Part shown: positions 27,027-35,209 of the stretch, piece by piece
How positions within the stretch are numbered: position 1 is the stretch's first letter
How the letters are laid out: every line of letters begins with the position of its first letter
Assembly (NCBI RefSeq): GCF_003429005.1
Contig: NZ_QVQV01000002.1
Coordinates: forward strand, 248,001-312,000
Direction: 5' to 3'
Source: Paraburkholderia sp. DHOC27
GTDB lineage: Bacteria; Pseudomonadota; Gammaproteobacteria; Burkholderiales; Burkholderiaceae
Length of the DNA stretch: 64,000 nucleotides
Notes under the pieces: generated by a model
Seen by the model: only the letters and a program-made list of their open reading frames with translations
What the model was told of the DNA's origin: nothing
Databases searched by the model: none
Program-made: the position numbers and the translations under genes

Positions 27027-27159
27027 TGCCGCCCCGCACAGGGGCAACACAAATAGACCAATAAGAATTCAAGGAAAGGCCAAAAAGAAAGCAAGAAAAG
27101 GCCAAAGAAAAACACAAGAAAAAGCCAGAAAAACAAAACCGCGCCGCAGGCAAAAAAAA

Positions 27160-27639
27160 TCACAAACCTTTAATCAAAACCACAGCCTGCGCCTCAATCC
27201 CTTCCCCTCTCCCAAGATACCCCAACTTCTCATTAGTCTTAGCCTTGACATTAACCTTATCCAGCGACAGCTGCAAATCCTCAGCAATAACAACCCGCAT
27301 AGCCTCGATATGAGGCGACAGTTTGGGCGCCTGCGCAATCACCGTACTATCCACATTCACCACAGAAAACCCAGCCTGCCTCACGCGCGCAAGACATTCC
27401 CGCAATAAAACCCGGCTATCCACTCCCGCAAACTTCGCATCGGAATCAGAAAAATGCCGCCCGATATCCCCCAGCGCGGCCGCGCCGAACAGCGCATCGG
27501 TAATCGCATGCAGCAACACATCGGCATCCGAATGCCCCAGCAGTCCGCGATCATACGGAATCGTCACGCCACCAATAATGAGCGGCCGCCCCGGCACCAG
27601 CGCGTGCACGTCATACCCCTGCCCGATTCTGAAATCCAT
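27160..27639 (-). CDS. ispF: 2-C-methyl-D-erythritol 2,4-cyclodiphosphate synthase
   Basis: A 159-residue enzyme of the MEP isoprenoid pathway. The metal ligands are in GYDVHAL (Asp, His) and [19 protein letters not shown] and [21 protein letters not shown] are the C-terminal signatures. I start at the ATG complementary to 27637-27639 ([13 protein letters not shown]). It lies 61 bases downstream of ispD. The 3' third is markedly richer in A/T-ending codons than the 5' part, and its stop codon abuts the large inverted-repeat element. Confidence 0.95.
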   Translation of the reverse strand: MDFRIGQGYDVHALVPGRPLIIGGVTIPYDRGLLGHSDADVLLHAITDALFGAAALGDIGRHFSDSDAKFAGVDSRVLLRECLARVRQAGFSVVNVDSTVIAQAPKLSPHIEAMRVVIAEDLQLSLDKVNVKAKTNEKLGYLGRGEGIEAQAVVLIKGL

Positions 27640-27700
27640 AGCCTGAAATCCGTTATCAACCGTTATCGACAATTAGCAAAAAGACAAAAACGCATGACGC

Positions 27701-28411
27701 TCAGGAAGCCGCCGGCCGGCAAAGAATCGCCTCGGCCAGATCGAAATCTTCCGGGTAAGTGACCTTGAAGTTGCGCAAGCTGCCCTGCACCAGCAGCGGC
27801 ACATGACCCAGCCATTCAATCGCGCTCGCTTCGTCCGTCAGGTCATGGCCCGCCTGCTGCGCGCTCAGAATCGCCTCGCGCAACATGCCAATCCGGAACA
27901 TCTGCGGCGTCTGCGCCTGCCACAAGCCGTCGCGCTGCTCGGTGCGGGCAATCCGTCCGCCACTGTCCGGCGCGATGCGCTTTAACGTATCCGCGACCGG
28001 CAATGCCATGATGCCGCCCACCTTGTCGTCCTTCAGCGCCCCCGTCAACGAGCGGATCAACGACGGTGTGATGCCCGGCCGCGCGGCGTCGTGGACCAGT
28101 ACCCAGTCGTTATCGTGCGCGCCGAATTCGCTCAGCGCATGCAGTCCGTTCAGCACCGACGCCTGGCGCGAAGCCCCGCCACAGCGGCTTACGGCAAAGC
28201 GCAGGCCGCCAAACCGGCGGGCGTCGAAATGCTGGTCGTCAGGGGCGATCACCAGCAGTGTCTGGGCAAATTCACTGCAGGCATCAAACGCGGCAAGGGA
28301 GAAATGCAAAAGGTCGCGACCGGCGACGGTGCGGTATTGCTTGGGCATGGTGGCGCCGGATCGGCTGCCGGTGCCTGCGCACGGAATCAAAGCAAAAAGG
28401 CGTGAAGTCAC
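27701..28411 (-). CDS. ispD: 2-C-methyl-D-erythritol 4-phosphate cytidylyltransferase
   Basis: A 236-residue nucleotidyltransferase of the MEP pathway. The CTP-binding loop is [17 protein letters not shown] (about 10-26), VHDAARPGI (about 105-113) is the second signature, and [14 protein letters not shown] (about 157-170) follows. It forms an operon with ispF and is divergent from mfd. Confidence 0.95.
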   Translation of the reverse strand: MTSRLFALIPCAGTGSRSGATMPKQYRTVAGRDLLHFSLAAFDACSEFAQTLLVIAPDDQHFDARRFGGLRFAVSRCGGASRQASVLNGLHALSEFGAHDNDWVLVHDAARPGITPSLIRSLTGALKDDKVGGIMALPVADTLKRIAPDSGGRIARTEQRDGLWQAQTPQMFRIGMLREAILSAQQAGHDLTDEASAIEWLGHVPLLVQGSLRNFKVTYPEDFDLAEAILCRPAAS

Positions 28412-28450
28412 TGGGGCGGACGCCGCGAAGTAAAAGTAAAGGACGGATTT

Positions 28451-28456
28451 TATAAT
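28451..28456. promoter_or_regulatory. TATAAT element between ispD and mfd
   Basis: A perfect -10 hexamer sits 83 bases before the mfd start, in an AT-rich patch ATTTTATAATAG. The patch also reads TATTAT/TATAAA on the minus strand towards ispD. No convincing -35 was found on either strand, so the direction is open. Confidence 0.35.
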
Positions 28457-28533
28457 AGCTGCTTCGCATACACGTCACGACGCGCGTAAACTTGCGGCTC
28501 ACGTGTGATCCAACGGCCGCTCTCCCCCCCTTT

Positions 28534-31500
28534 ATGCCAGACATCGCCGCATCTTCGCAGTCCACCCCGCCGGTCGCCCTCGTCAAGGCCGGTCAGCGTT
28601 TTGCCTTCGACGGCACGCACGGCTCGGCCGACGCCCTGCTGATCGCCCGCTACCACCTCGCCTACCGCGAGCAGGTGCCGCTGCTCGCCGTCGTCTGCGC
28701 CAGCGCGGTGGACGCCCAGCGTCTGTCGCAGGAAATCAGCTTCTTTGCGCCCGAAGCCCGGGTGCGTCTGCTGCCCGACTGGGAAACGCTGCCTTACGAT
28801 ACTTTCTCGCCGCACCAGGATCTGGTCTCCGAGCGCCTTGCCACCCTGCACGATCTCGGCGAGGGCCGCTGCGACATCCTGCTGGTACCCGCTACCACGG
28901 CGCTGTACCGCATGCCGCCCGCCTCTTTCATGGCGGCGTACACGTTTTCGTTCTCGCAGGGCGAGCGCCTCGACGAGACCAAGCTGAAGGCGCAGTTGAC
29001 GCTCGCTGGCTATGAACACGTCAGCCAGGTCGTGCGCCCGGGTGAATACTGCGTGCGCGGTTCGCTGCTCGACCTGTTCCCGATGGGCTCGCCGCTGCCT
29101 TACCGGATCGACCTGTTCGACGATCAGGTGGACTCGATCCGCGCCTTCGACCCCGACACGCAGCGCAGCCTGTACCCGGTGAAGGACGTGCGCCTGCTGC
29201 CGGGCCGCGAATTCCCCTTCGACGAAGCCGCCCGCACCGCCTTCCGCAGCCGCTGGCGCGAAGTCTTCGAAGGCGACCCGAGCCGCGCGTCGATCTACAA
29301 GGACATTGGCAACGGTGTGCCGTCCGCCGGCATCGAGTATTACCTGCCGCTCTTCTTCGAGGAAACGGCGACCCTGTTCCACTATCTGCCGGCCGACGCG
29401 CAACTCGCGTTCGTCGGCGATCTGGATGCCGCCATCCGCCGCTTCACGAATGACACGAAGCAGCGCCACAACTTTCTCTCGCACGATCGCGACCGTCCCA
29501 TCCTCGAACCGCAGCGGCTGTTCCTCTCGGACGAGGATTTCTTCACGCTCGCCAAGCCGTTCGCGCGCCTCGTGCTACCCGGCAACGCAGGCGGTGGCTG
29601 GGCCACGCCGCTGCCGGATCTCGCCATTGACCGTCACGCGGAAGACCCGATCGCGGCGTTGCGCCTCTATCTCGACACCACGCCCAACCGTGTGCTGTTC
29701 GCCGCCGAGTCGGCCGGCCGGCGCGAAACGCTGCTGCAATTGCTGGCCGACAATCATCTGCGGCCTTCGTCGAGCGACAGCTTCAACGACTGGCTGACCA
29801 GCGACGCCCGTTTCTCGCTCGGCGTCGCGCCGCTTTCGAACGGCTTCGCGGTGCCCGCCGAAGGCATCGCGATCCTGACGGAGACCGAACTCTACGGTCC
29901 ACTCGCTCGCCGCGCGGGACGCCGTCGCCAGGAACAGGCGAGCAACGTCGATTCGATGGTGCGCGACCTGTCCGAGTTGAAGGTGGGCGACCCGGTCGTG
30001 CATTCGCAACACGGTATTGGCCGCTACATGGGTCTCGTGACGATGGACCTCGGCGAAGGCGAAACCGAGTTCCTGCACCTCGAATACGCAGGCGAGAGCA
30101 AGCTGTACGTGCCGGTTGCGCAATTGCACGTTATTTCGCGCTACAGCGGCGCGGATCCGGAAAGCGCGCCGCTGCATTCACTCGGCTCCGGCCAGTGGGA
30201 AAAAGCCAAACGCAAAGCCGCTCAACAGATTCGCGATACAGCAGCCGAGCTGCTCAACCTGTATGCGCGCCGCGCCGCGCGCGAAGGTTTTGCCTTCAAA
30301 CTCGACCCGCGCGATTACGTGAAATTTGCGGAAAGCTTCGGCTTCGAGGAAACCCCGGACCAGGCCGCGGCGATTGCCGCCGTGATCGGCGACATGACGA
30401 GCGGCAAGCCGATGGACCGTCTCGTGTGCGGCGACGTCGGTTTTGGCAAAACGGAAGTCGCGCTGCGCGCCGCCTTCATCGCCGTGATGGGCGGCAAGCA
30501 GGTCGCTCTGCTCTCGCCCACCACGCTGCTCGCCGAGCAACATACGCAGACCTTCACGGACCGCTTCTCCGACTGGCCCGTGCGTATCGCCGAGCTGTCA
30601 CGCTTCAAGTCGACCAAGGAAGTCAACGCGGCGATCCAGCAGATCAACGAAGGCACGGTCGATATCGTGATCGGCACGCACAAGCTGCTGTCTTCGGACG
30701 TGCAGTTCAAGCGGCTCGGTCTCGTCATCATCGACGAAGAGCATCGCTTCGGTGTACGTCAGAAGGAAGCCTTGAAAGCGCTGCGCGCCGAAGTCGATGT
30801 GCTCACGCTCACGGCCACGCCGATTCCGCGTACGCTCGGCATGGCGCTCGAAGGTCTGCGCGATTTCTCCGTGATCGCCACCGCGCCGCAGAAGCGACTC
30901 GCCATCAAAACTTTCGTGCGCCGTGAGGAAGACGGCGTGATCCGCGAAGCCATGCTGCGCGAACTGAAGCGCGGCGGTCAGGTGTACTTCCTGCACAACG
31001 AAGTGGAGACCATCGAGAATCGCCGCCAGATGCTCGAAGCGTTGGTGCCCGAGGCGCGCATTGCGGTTGCGCACGGTCAGATGCACGAGCGCGAACTCGA
31101 ACGCGTGATGCGCGATTTCGTGGCGCAACGGGCCAACGTGCTGCTGTGTACGACGATTATCGAAACCGGCATCGACGTGCCGAGCGCCAACACGATCCTG
31201 ATTCACCGCGCCGACAAATTCGGCCTCGCACAGTTGCACCAGTTGCGTGGCCGGGTGGGCCGTTCGCATCACCAGGCGTACTCGTATCTGCTCGTGCATG
31301 ATCCGCAGGGGCTCACCAAGCAGGCGCAGCGCCGTCTCGAAGCCATCCAGCAGATGGAAGAACTCGGCTCGGGCTTCTATCTGGCCATGCACGACCTCGA
31401 AATTCGCGGCACGGGTGAAGTGCTCGGCGACAAGCAATCTGGCGAAATCCAGGAGATCGGCTTCCAGCTCTACACCGACATGCTCAACGACGCCGTGAAA

Positions 31501-32013
31501 GCGCTGAAGGAAGGCAAGGAGCCCGATCTCACCTCGCCGCTCGCGGCCACCACCGAGATCAATCTGCACGCGCCCGCCATTCTGCCGGCCGATTACTGCG
31601 GCGACGTGCAGGAACGGCTGTCGCTCTACAAGCGTCTCGCAAACTGCGAACACAACGATTCGATCGACGGCATTCAGGAGGAACTGATCGACCGATTCGG
31701 CAAGTTGCCGCCGCAGGCGCATGCGCTGGTGGAAACGCATCGCTTGCGGCTCGCGGCGAAACCGCTGGGCATTTCGAAGATCGACGCCGGCGAAGCGGTG
31801 ATTGGTCTGCAATTCATCCCCAATCCGCCGGTGGACGCAATGCGTATCATCGAGATGGTGCAGAAACACAAGCACATCAAACTGGCGGGTCAGGACAAAC
31901 TGCGCATCGAGACTCGCAGCCCGGACCTCGCCGTGCGCGTGGCGACCGTCAAGGAAACCTTGCGGGCGCTCGGCACGCCAACCCGTGGTACGGCTGCGGC
32001 CGCGGCACGTTAG
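28534..32013 (+). CDS. mfd: Transcription-repair coupling factor Mfd
   Basis: A 1159-residue ATP-dependent translocase that removes stalled RNA polymerase and recruits UvrA. The UvrB-like N-terminal domains carry LLPDWETLPYD near residue 80. The RNAP-interaction domain contains VHSQHGIGRYMGL near 490. Then come two RecA-like motor domains with Walker A GDVGFGKTEVA, the DEEH box, TATPIPRTLGMAL and the TRG motif region ending in RGRVGRSHHQAYSY. The C-terminal D7 domain follows. I prefer ATG 28534 (MPDIAASSQS) to the upstream TTG. Confidence 0.97.
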   Translation: MPDIAASSQSTPPVALVKAGQRFAFDGTHGSADALLIARYHLAYREQVPLLAVVCASAVDAQRLSQEISFFAPEARVRLLPDWETLPYDTFSPHQDLVSERLATLHDLGEGRCDILLVPATTALYRMPPASFMAAYTFSFSQGERLDETKLKAQLTLAGYEHVSQVVRPGEYCVRGSLLDLFPMGSPLPYRIDLFDDQVDSIRAFDPDTQRSLYPVKDVRLLPGREFPFDEAARTAFRSRWREVFEGDPSRASIYKDIGNGVPSAGIEYYLPLFFEETATLFHYLPADAQLAFVGDLDAAIRRFTNDTKQRHNFLSHDRDRPILEPQRLFLSDEDFFTLAKPFARLVLPGNAGGGWATPLPDLAIDRHAEDPIAALRLYLDTTPNRVLFAAESAGRRETLLQLLADNHLRPSSSDSFNDWLTSDARFSLGVAPLSNGFAVPAEGIAILTETELYGPLARRAGRRRQEQASNVDSMVRDLSELKVGDPVVHSQHGIGRYMGLVTMDLGEGETEFLHLEYAGESKLYVPVAQLHVISRYSGADPESAPLHSLGSGQWEKAKRKAAQQIRDTAAELLNLYARRAAREGFAFKLDPRDYVKFAESFGFEETPDQAAAIAAVIGDMTSGKPMDRLVCGDVGFGKTEVALRAAFIAVMGGKQVALLSPTTLLAEQHTQTFTDRFSDWPVRIAELSRFKSTKEVNAAIQQINEGTVDIVIGTHKLLSSDVQFKRLGLVIIDEEHRFGVRQKEALKALRAEVDVLTLTATPIPRTLGMALEGLRDFSVIATAPQKRLAIKTFVRREEDGVIREAMLRELKRGGQVYFLHNEVETIENRRQMLEALVPEARIAVAHGQMHERELERVMRDFVAQRANVLLCTTIIETGIDVPSANTILIHRADKFGLAQLHQLRGRVGRSHHQAYSYLLVHDPQGLTKQAQRRLEAIQQMEELGSGFYLAMHDLEIRGTGEVLGDKQSGEIQEIGFQLYTDMLNDAVKALKEGKEPDLTSPLAATTEINLHAPAILPADYCGDVQERLSLYKRLANCEHNDSIDGIQEELIDRFGKLPPQAHALVETHRLRLAAKPLGISKIDAGEAVIGLQFIPNPPVDAMRIIEMVQKHKHIKLAGQDKLRIETRSPDLAVRVATVKETLRALGTPTRGTAAAAAR

Positions 32014-32033
32014 GCGTCGGCGCTGTGTCGATC

Positions 32034-32063
32034 AAAAAGGGGCGCCGTCGTGCGCCCCTTTTT
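32034..32063. terminator. Intrinsic terminator of mfd
   Basis: A perfect 12-bp inverted repeat AAAAAGGGGCGC/GCGCCCCTTTTT with a 6-base loop, 20 bases after the mfd stop. It is symmetric and so bidirectional in form. Confidence 0.92.
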
Positions 32064-32170
32064 GTTGCGCCGCGCAAGCGGTGCGTTTCCGGTGCGGTCT
32101 GCGCTAGATGCTTTGGCCCGTCAGCGGGTTTTTGGGTATGATCGAAAGACTTAAAAGCTGGAGTCTTGTC

Positions 32171-33418
32171 ATGTCCCACGTCGCTGATTCAGCGCGTCCC
32201 ACGCAAACGCCTGCCGCACAAAACGCCTCTAGCGCCTCATCATCCCCCGCTTCGCTCCCTTGGGTGACACGCCTCGTCGCCATGGATACGGTGAGCCGTA
32301 ATCCGAATCTCGGCCTCATCGAAACGGTGCGCGACGAACTGAAAACGCTCGGCATCGAAGCCACGCTCACGCACGACGACAGCGGCAAATGGGCCAATCT
32401 GTTCGCCACGATTCCCGCGCACGACGGTGAAACGAATGGCGGTATCGTGCTCTCGGGCCATACGGATGTGGTGCCGGTCGACGGTCAGCAATGGGACAGC
32501 GACCCATTCAAACCGGAAGTGCGCGGCGAGCAACTGTTTGGCCGCGGCACCTGCGACATGAAAGGCTTCATCGGCGCGGCCCTCACGCTCGTGCCGCAAA
32601 TGCAGCGCACGAAACTCGCCCGACCCATTCACCTCGCGCTCTCGTTCGACGAGGAAGTGGGCTGCGTGGGCGCACCGCTGATGATCGCGGATCTGCTCAA
32701 ACGCGGCATCAAGCCGGATGGCTGCATCGTCGGCGAGCCGACCAGCATGCGCCCGGTCATCGCGCACAAGGGCATCAATACGTACCAGTGCTGCGTGCGC
32801 GGCCAGGCGGCGCATTCGTCGCTCACGCCAAAGGGGCTGAACGCCATCGAATACGCGGCGCGCCTCATCTGCCATATCCGCGATATCGCCGACCAGTTCC
32901 GTGAACAGGGTCCGTTCGACGAACTCTACGACGTGCCCTTTACCACGGCACAGACCAGCACGATCCAGGGTGGCAACGCCATCAATACGGTGCCGGCCGA
33001 ATGCCGCTTCCAGTTCGAATTTCGCAATCTGCCCACGCTCGACCCTGAGCCGATCTTCGCGCGCATCGAGCAATACGCGCGTGAAACGCTGTTGCCGAAG
33101 ATGCTGCGTGAGCACGCCAATGCCGCAATCGAATTTTCGAAGATCGCGGCAGCGCCGGGGCTCGATTCGTCTGAGCAGGCCGCGATCACGCAACTGGTGC
33201 GCGCGCTCACGGCCGATCAGGATAAGCGCAAGGTCGCGTACGGCACCGAAGCGGGCCTGTTCTCGCTGGCGGGCGTGCCGACCATCGTGTGCGGGCCGGG
33301 CGACATCCAGCAGGCTCATAAGGCCAACGAATTTGTCGCGCTCGAGCAACTCGTGGCCTGCGAGCGTTTTCTCGGCAAGTTCATCCACAGCATGTCGGTA
33401 GAGGCACAGGCGCACTGA
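32171..33418 (+). CDS. argE: Acetylornithine deacetylase (ArgE, M20 family)
   Basis: A 415-residue zinc-dependent amidohydrolase that releases ornithine from N-acetylornithine. Metal-site motifs are SGHTDVVPVDG, RGTCDMKGF and DEEVGCVG, followed by GEPTSMRPV, the dimerisation-domain HKGINTY and CVRGQAAHSS, and GTEAGLF late in the protein. ATG 32171 is chosen because the 21 upstream codons have no homology and cross the mfd 3' region. The N-terminus (residues 5-28) is Ala, Ser and Thr rich. ArgE is an alternative to the ArgJ route; the narrower call is by resemblance. Confidence 0.87.
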   Translation: MSHVADSARPTQTPAAQNASSASSSPASLPWVTRLVAMDTVSRNPNLGLIETVRDELKTLGIEATLTHDDSGKWANLFATIPAHDGETNGGIVLSGHTDVVPVDGQQWDSDPFKPEVRGEQLFGRGTCDMKGFIGAALTLVPQMQRTKLARPIHLALSFDEEVGCVGAPLMIADLLKRGIKPDGCIVGEPTSMRPVIAHKGINTYQCCVRGQAAHSSLTPKGLNAIEYAARLICHIRDIADQFREQGPFDELYDVPFTTAQTSTIQGGNAINTVPAECRFQFEFRNLPTLDPEPIFARIEQYARETLLPKMLREHANAAIEFSKIAAAPGLDSSEQAAITQLVRALTADQDKRKVAYGTEAGLFSLAGVPTIVCGPGDIQQAHKANEFVALEQLVACERFLGKFIHSMSVEAQAH

Positions 33419-33549
33419 ATTAGAGTGCGCACGTGGGTGCAAAGGGCGCCTCATTGAACCGGATTCTGGCAAGCTGAATCAACGCAATCGCAATGAACTG
33501 CATAGGCTGGTTTGACTCCAACTGACAAAGGATTCGCGCTCACCTCATC

Positions 33550-34572
33550 ATGTCCACCGCCACGCCGCAGCACACCGACCACACCATCGACGGCGAGCCG
33601 ATTCCTACGCTCGACGACATCGCCTCGCAGCACTTCGCGCTGACACCGTGGGTGGCCCGTACCCCGGTGTTCGACAAGCTCGATTTCCCGTCGCTCGAAG
33701 GCACGGTGGTGAACTTCAAGTTCGAGCTGCTGCAGGCAAGCGGCAGCTTCAAGGCGCGTGGCGCGTTCACCAATCTGCTGGCGCTGGACGAAGCGCAACG
33801 CAGCGCGGGGGTCACCTGTGTCTCGGGCGGCAACCACGCGGTGGCGGTCGCGTACGCGGCCATGCGTCTCGGCATTAGCGTGAAGGTTGTGCTGTTCCGC
33901 TCCGCCAATCCAGCACGTGTTGCGTTGTGTCGCCAATATGGCGCTGAGATCGTGATAGCGGACGGCAACGCTGAAGCCTTCGAGATGGTCCGTCGCATCG
34001 AGGCTGAAGAAGGCCGCTACTTCGTGCATCCGTTCAACGGCTATCGCACGGTGCTGGGTACTTCGACGCTCGGCTACGAATGGGCCACGCAGACGCCGGA
34101 CCTCGATGCAGTGATCGTACCCATCGGCGGCGGCGGGCTCGCGGCAGGCGTGTCCACGGCCTTGCGCCTCGCCAACCCGCGCGTGCATGTTTACGGTGTC
34201 GAGCCCGACGGCTCGGACGCCATGAGCAAGAGCTTCGCCGCCAATCACACCATCAAGATGGGCCACATGTTCAGCATCGCCGACTCGCTGATGGCCCCGC
34301 ACACCGAACAGTACAGCTACGAACTGTGCCGCCGTCACATCGACAGTATCGTGACGATCTCGGACAATCAGATGCGCTCAGCCATGCTGACGCTCTTCAC
34401 ACAGTTGAAGCTCGCCGTCGAACCGGCCTGCGCGGCGGCCACCGCTGCCTTGCTCGGGCCGCTGCGTGAAACCCTGCAAGGCAAGCGCGTCGGCGTGTTG
34501 CTGTGTGGCACGAATATCGACCCGGTCAGCTTTGCTACTCATATAGAACGGGCTCGCGCGCTCGGGTCATAG
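33550..34572 (+). CDS. PLP-dependent threonine/serine dehydratase-like enzyme
   Basis: A 340-residue fold-type II PLP enzyme. The Schiff-base lysine is Lys68 in ASGSFKARGA. The conserved SGGNHAVAVAYAA near 100 and PIGGGGLAAGV near 196 (phosphate-binding glycine loop) are intact, and CGTNIDP near the C-terminus completes the site. It has no ACT regulatory domain, so it belongs to the short catabolic or serine-racemase-like group rather than biosynthetic IlvA. It follows argE on the same strand with 131 bases between and probably has its own promoter. Substrate (threonine, serine or hydroxy-aspartate type) is not settled. Confidence 0.85.
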   Translation: MSTATPQHTDHTIDGEPIPTLDDIASQHFALTPWVARTPVFDKLDFPSLEGTVVNFKFELLQASGSFKARGAFTNLLALDEAQRSAGVTCVSGGNHAVAVAYAAMRLGISVKVVLFRSANPARVALCRQYGAEIVIADGNAEAFEMVRRIEAEEGRYFVHPFNGYRTVLGTSTLGYEWATQTPDLDAVIVPIGGGGLAAGVSTALRLANPRVHVYGVEPDGSDAMSKSFAANHTIKMGHMFSIADSLMAPHTEQYSYELCRRHIDSIVTISDNQMRSAMLTLFTQLKLAVEPACAAATAALLGPLRETLQGKRVGVLLCGTNIDPVSFATHIERARALGS

Positions 34573-34675
34573 TTTCCGCGCCGTTCGCCGATTCGGGGCA
34601 ATGACCCCAAAAGCACTACCCTAGACTCCTGACGTTGGCTATCATGGCCCCATCGACTTCACGGAGGACTCCCTT

Positions 34676-35122
34676 ATGAGCATGGTCAAGGAATTCAAGG
34701 AATTTGCCCTCAAAGGCAATGTGATGGACCTCGCGGTCGGCGTGATCATCGGCGGTGCGTTCTCCACCATTGTCAATTCGATCGTCAAAGACCTGATCAT
34801 GCCGGTGGTGGGTCTCGCAACCGGCGGCCTCGACTTCTCCAACCAGTTCATCCGTCTCGGCGCCATTCCGCCGAGCTTCAAGGGCAGTCCCGAGTCATAC
34901 AAGGATCTGCAAACCGCCGGCGTGGCCGTATTCGGTTACGGCTCCTTCATTACGGTGCTGATCAACTTCCTGATCCTGGCCTTCATCATTTTCCTGATGG
35001 TCAAGTTCATCAACAATCTGCGCAAGCCGGAACCGGCGCCGCCGGCCCCGCCCGCTCCCACGCCGGAAGACGTGCTGCTGCTGCGTGAGATTCGTGATTC
35101 GTTGAAGAGCACACCGCGTTAA
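34676..35122 (+). CDS. mscL: Large-conductance mechanosensitive channel MscL
   Basis: A 148-residue pentameric emergency channel. It has an amphipathic N-helix ([13 protein letters not shown]), the pore helix TM1 with [18 protein letters not shown], the periplasmic loop, TM2 (about 85-110), then a Pro-rich linker [13 protein letters not shown] and the C-terminal bundle [24 protein letters not shown] lies upstream. A second in-frame ATG at 34682 is possible. Protects against hypo-osmotic shock. Confidence 0.96.
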   Translation: MSMVKEFKEFALKGNVMDLAVGVIIGGAFSTIVNSIVKDLIMPVVGLATGGLDFSNQFIRLGAIPPSFKGSPESYKDLQTAGVAVFGYGSFITVLINFLILAFIIFLMVKFINNLRKPEPAPPAPPAPTPEDVLLLREIRDSLKSTPR

Positions 35123-35151
35123 GCGACTTTCAGGGCGCTTTGACAAAAACG

Positions 35152-35187
35152 AAGGCCTGCTACGTGATGCTACGTAGCAGGCCTTTT
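35152..35187 (+). terminator. Intrinsic terminator of mscL
   Basis: A 14-bp stem AAGGCCTGCTACGT/ACGTAGCAGGCCTT is followed by a T run, 30 bases after mscL. Its sequence is nearly symmetric and could also stop the minus-strand kinase operon, which ends at 35210. Confidence 0.9.
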
Positions 35188-35209
35188 TGTTGGCGCAGAT
35201 TACTTCGCA

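Larger units (their letters stand above)
26309..27159. repeat. Large inverted-repeat element in a convergent intergenic region
   Basis: This 851-base gene-free stretch contains two long arms in opposite orientation. Left arm is about 26381-26546 and right arm about 26921-27082, nearly identical as reverse complements apart from a few substitutions and small indels. Looser similarity extends outward to about 26369 and 27092, and both outer ends carry a GCGGCGCG-type motif next to T or A tracts. The core (26547-26920) has no recognisable gene. Frames through the arms give low-complexity peptides such as FFAAAKKS. I recall similar sequence as a dispersed intergenic repeat in Paraburkholderia genomes, but cannot verify. 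No transposase or target duplication was seen. Confidence 0.9.
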
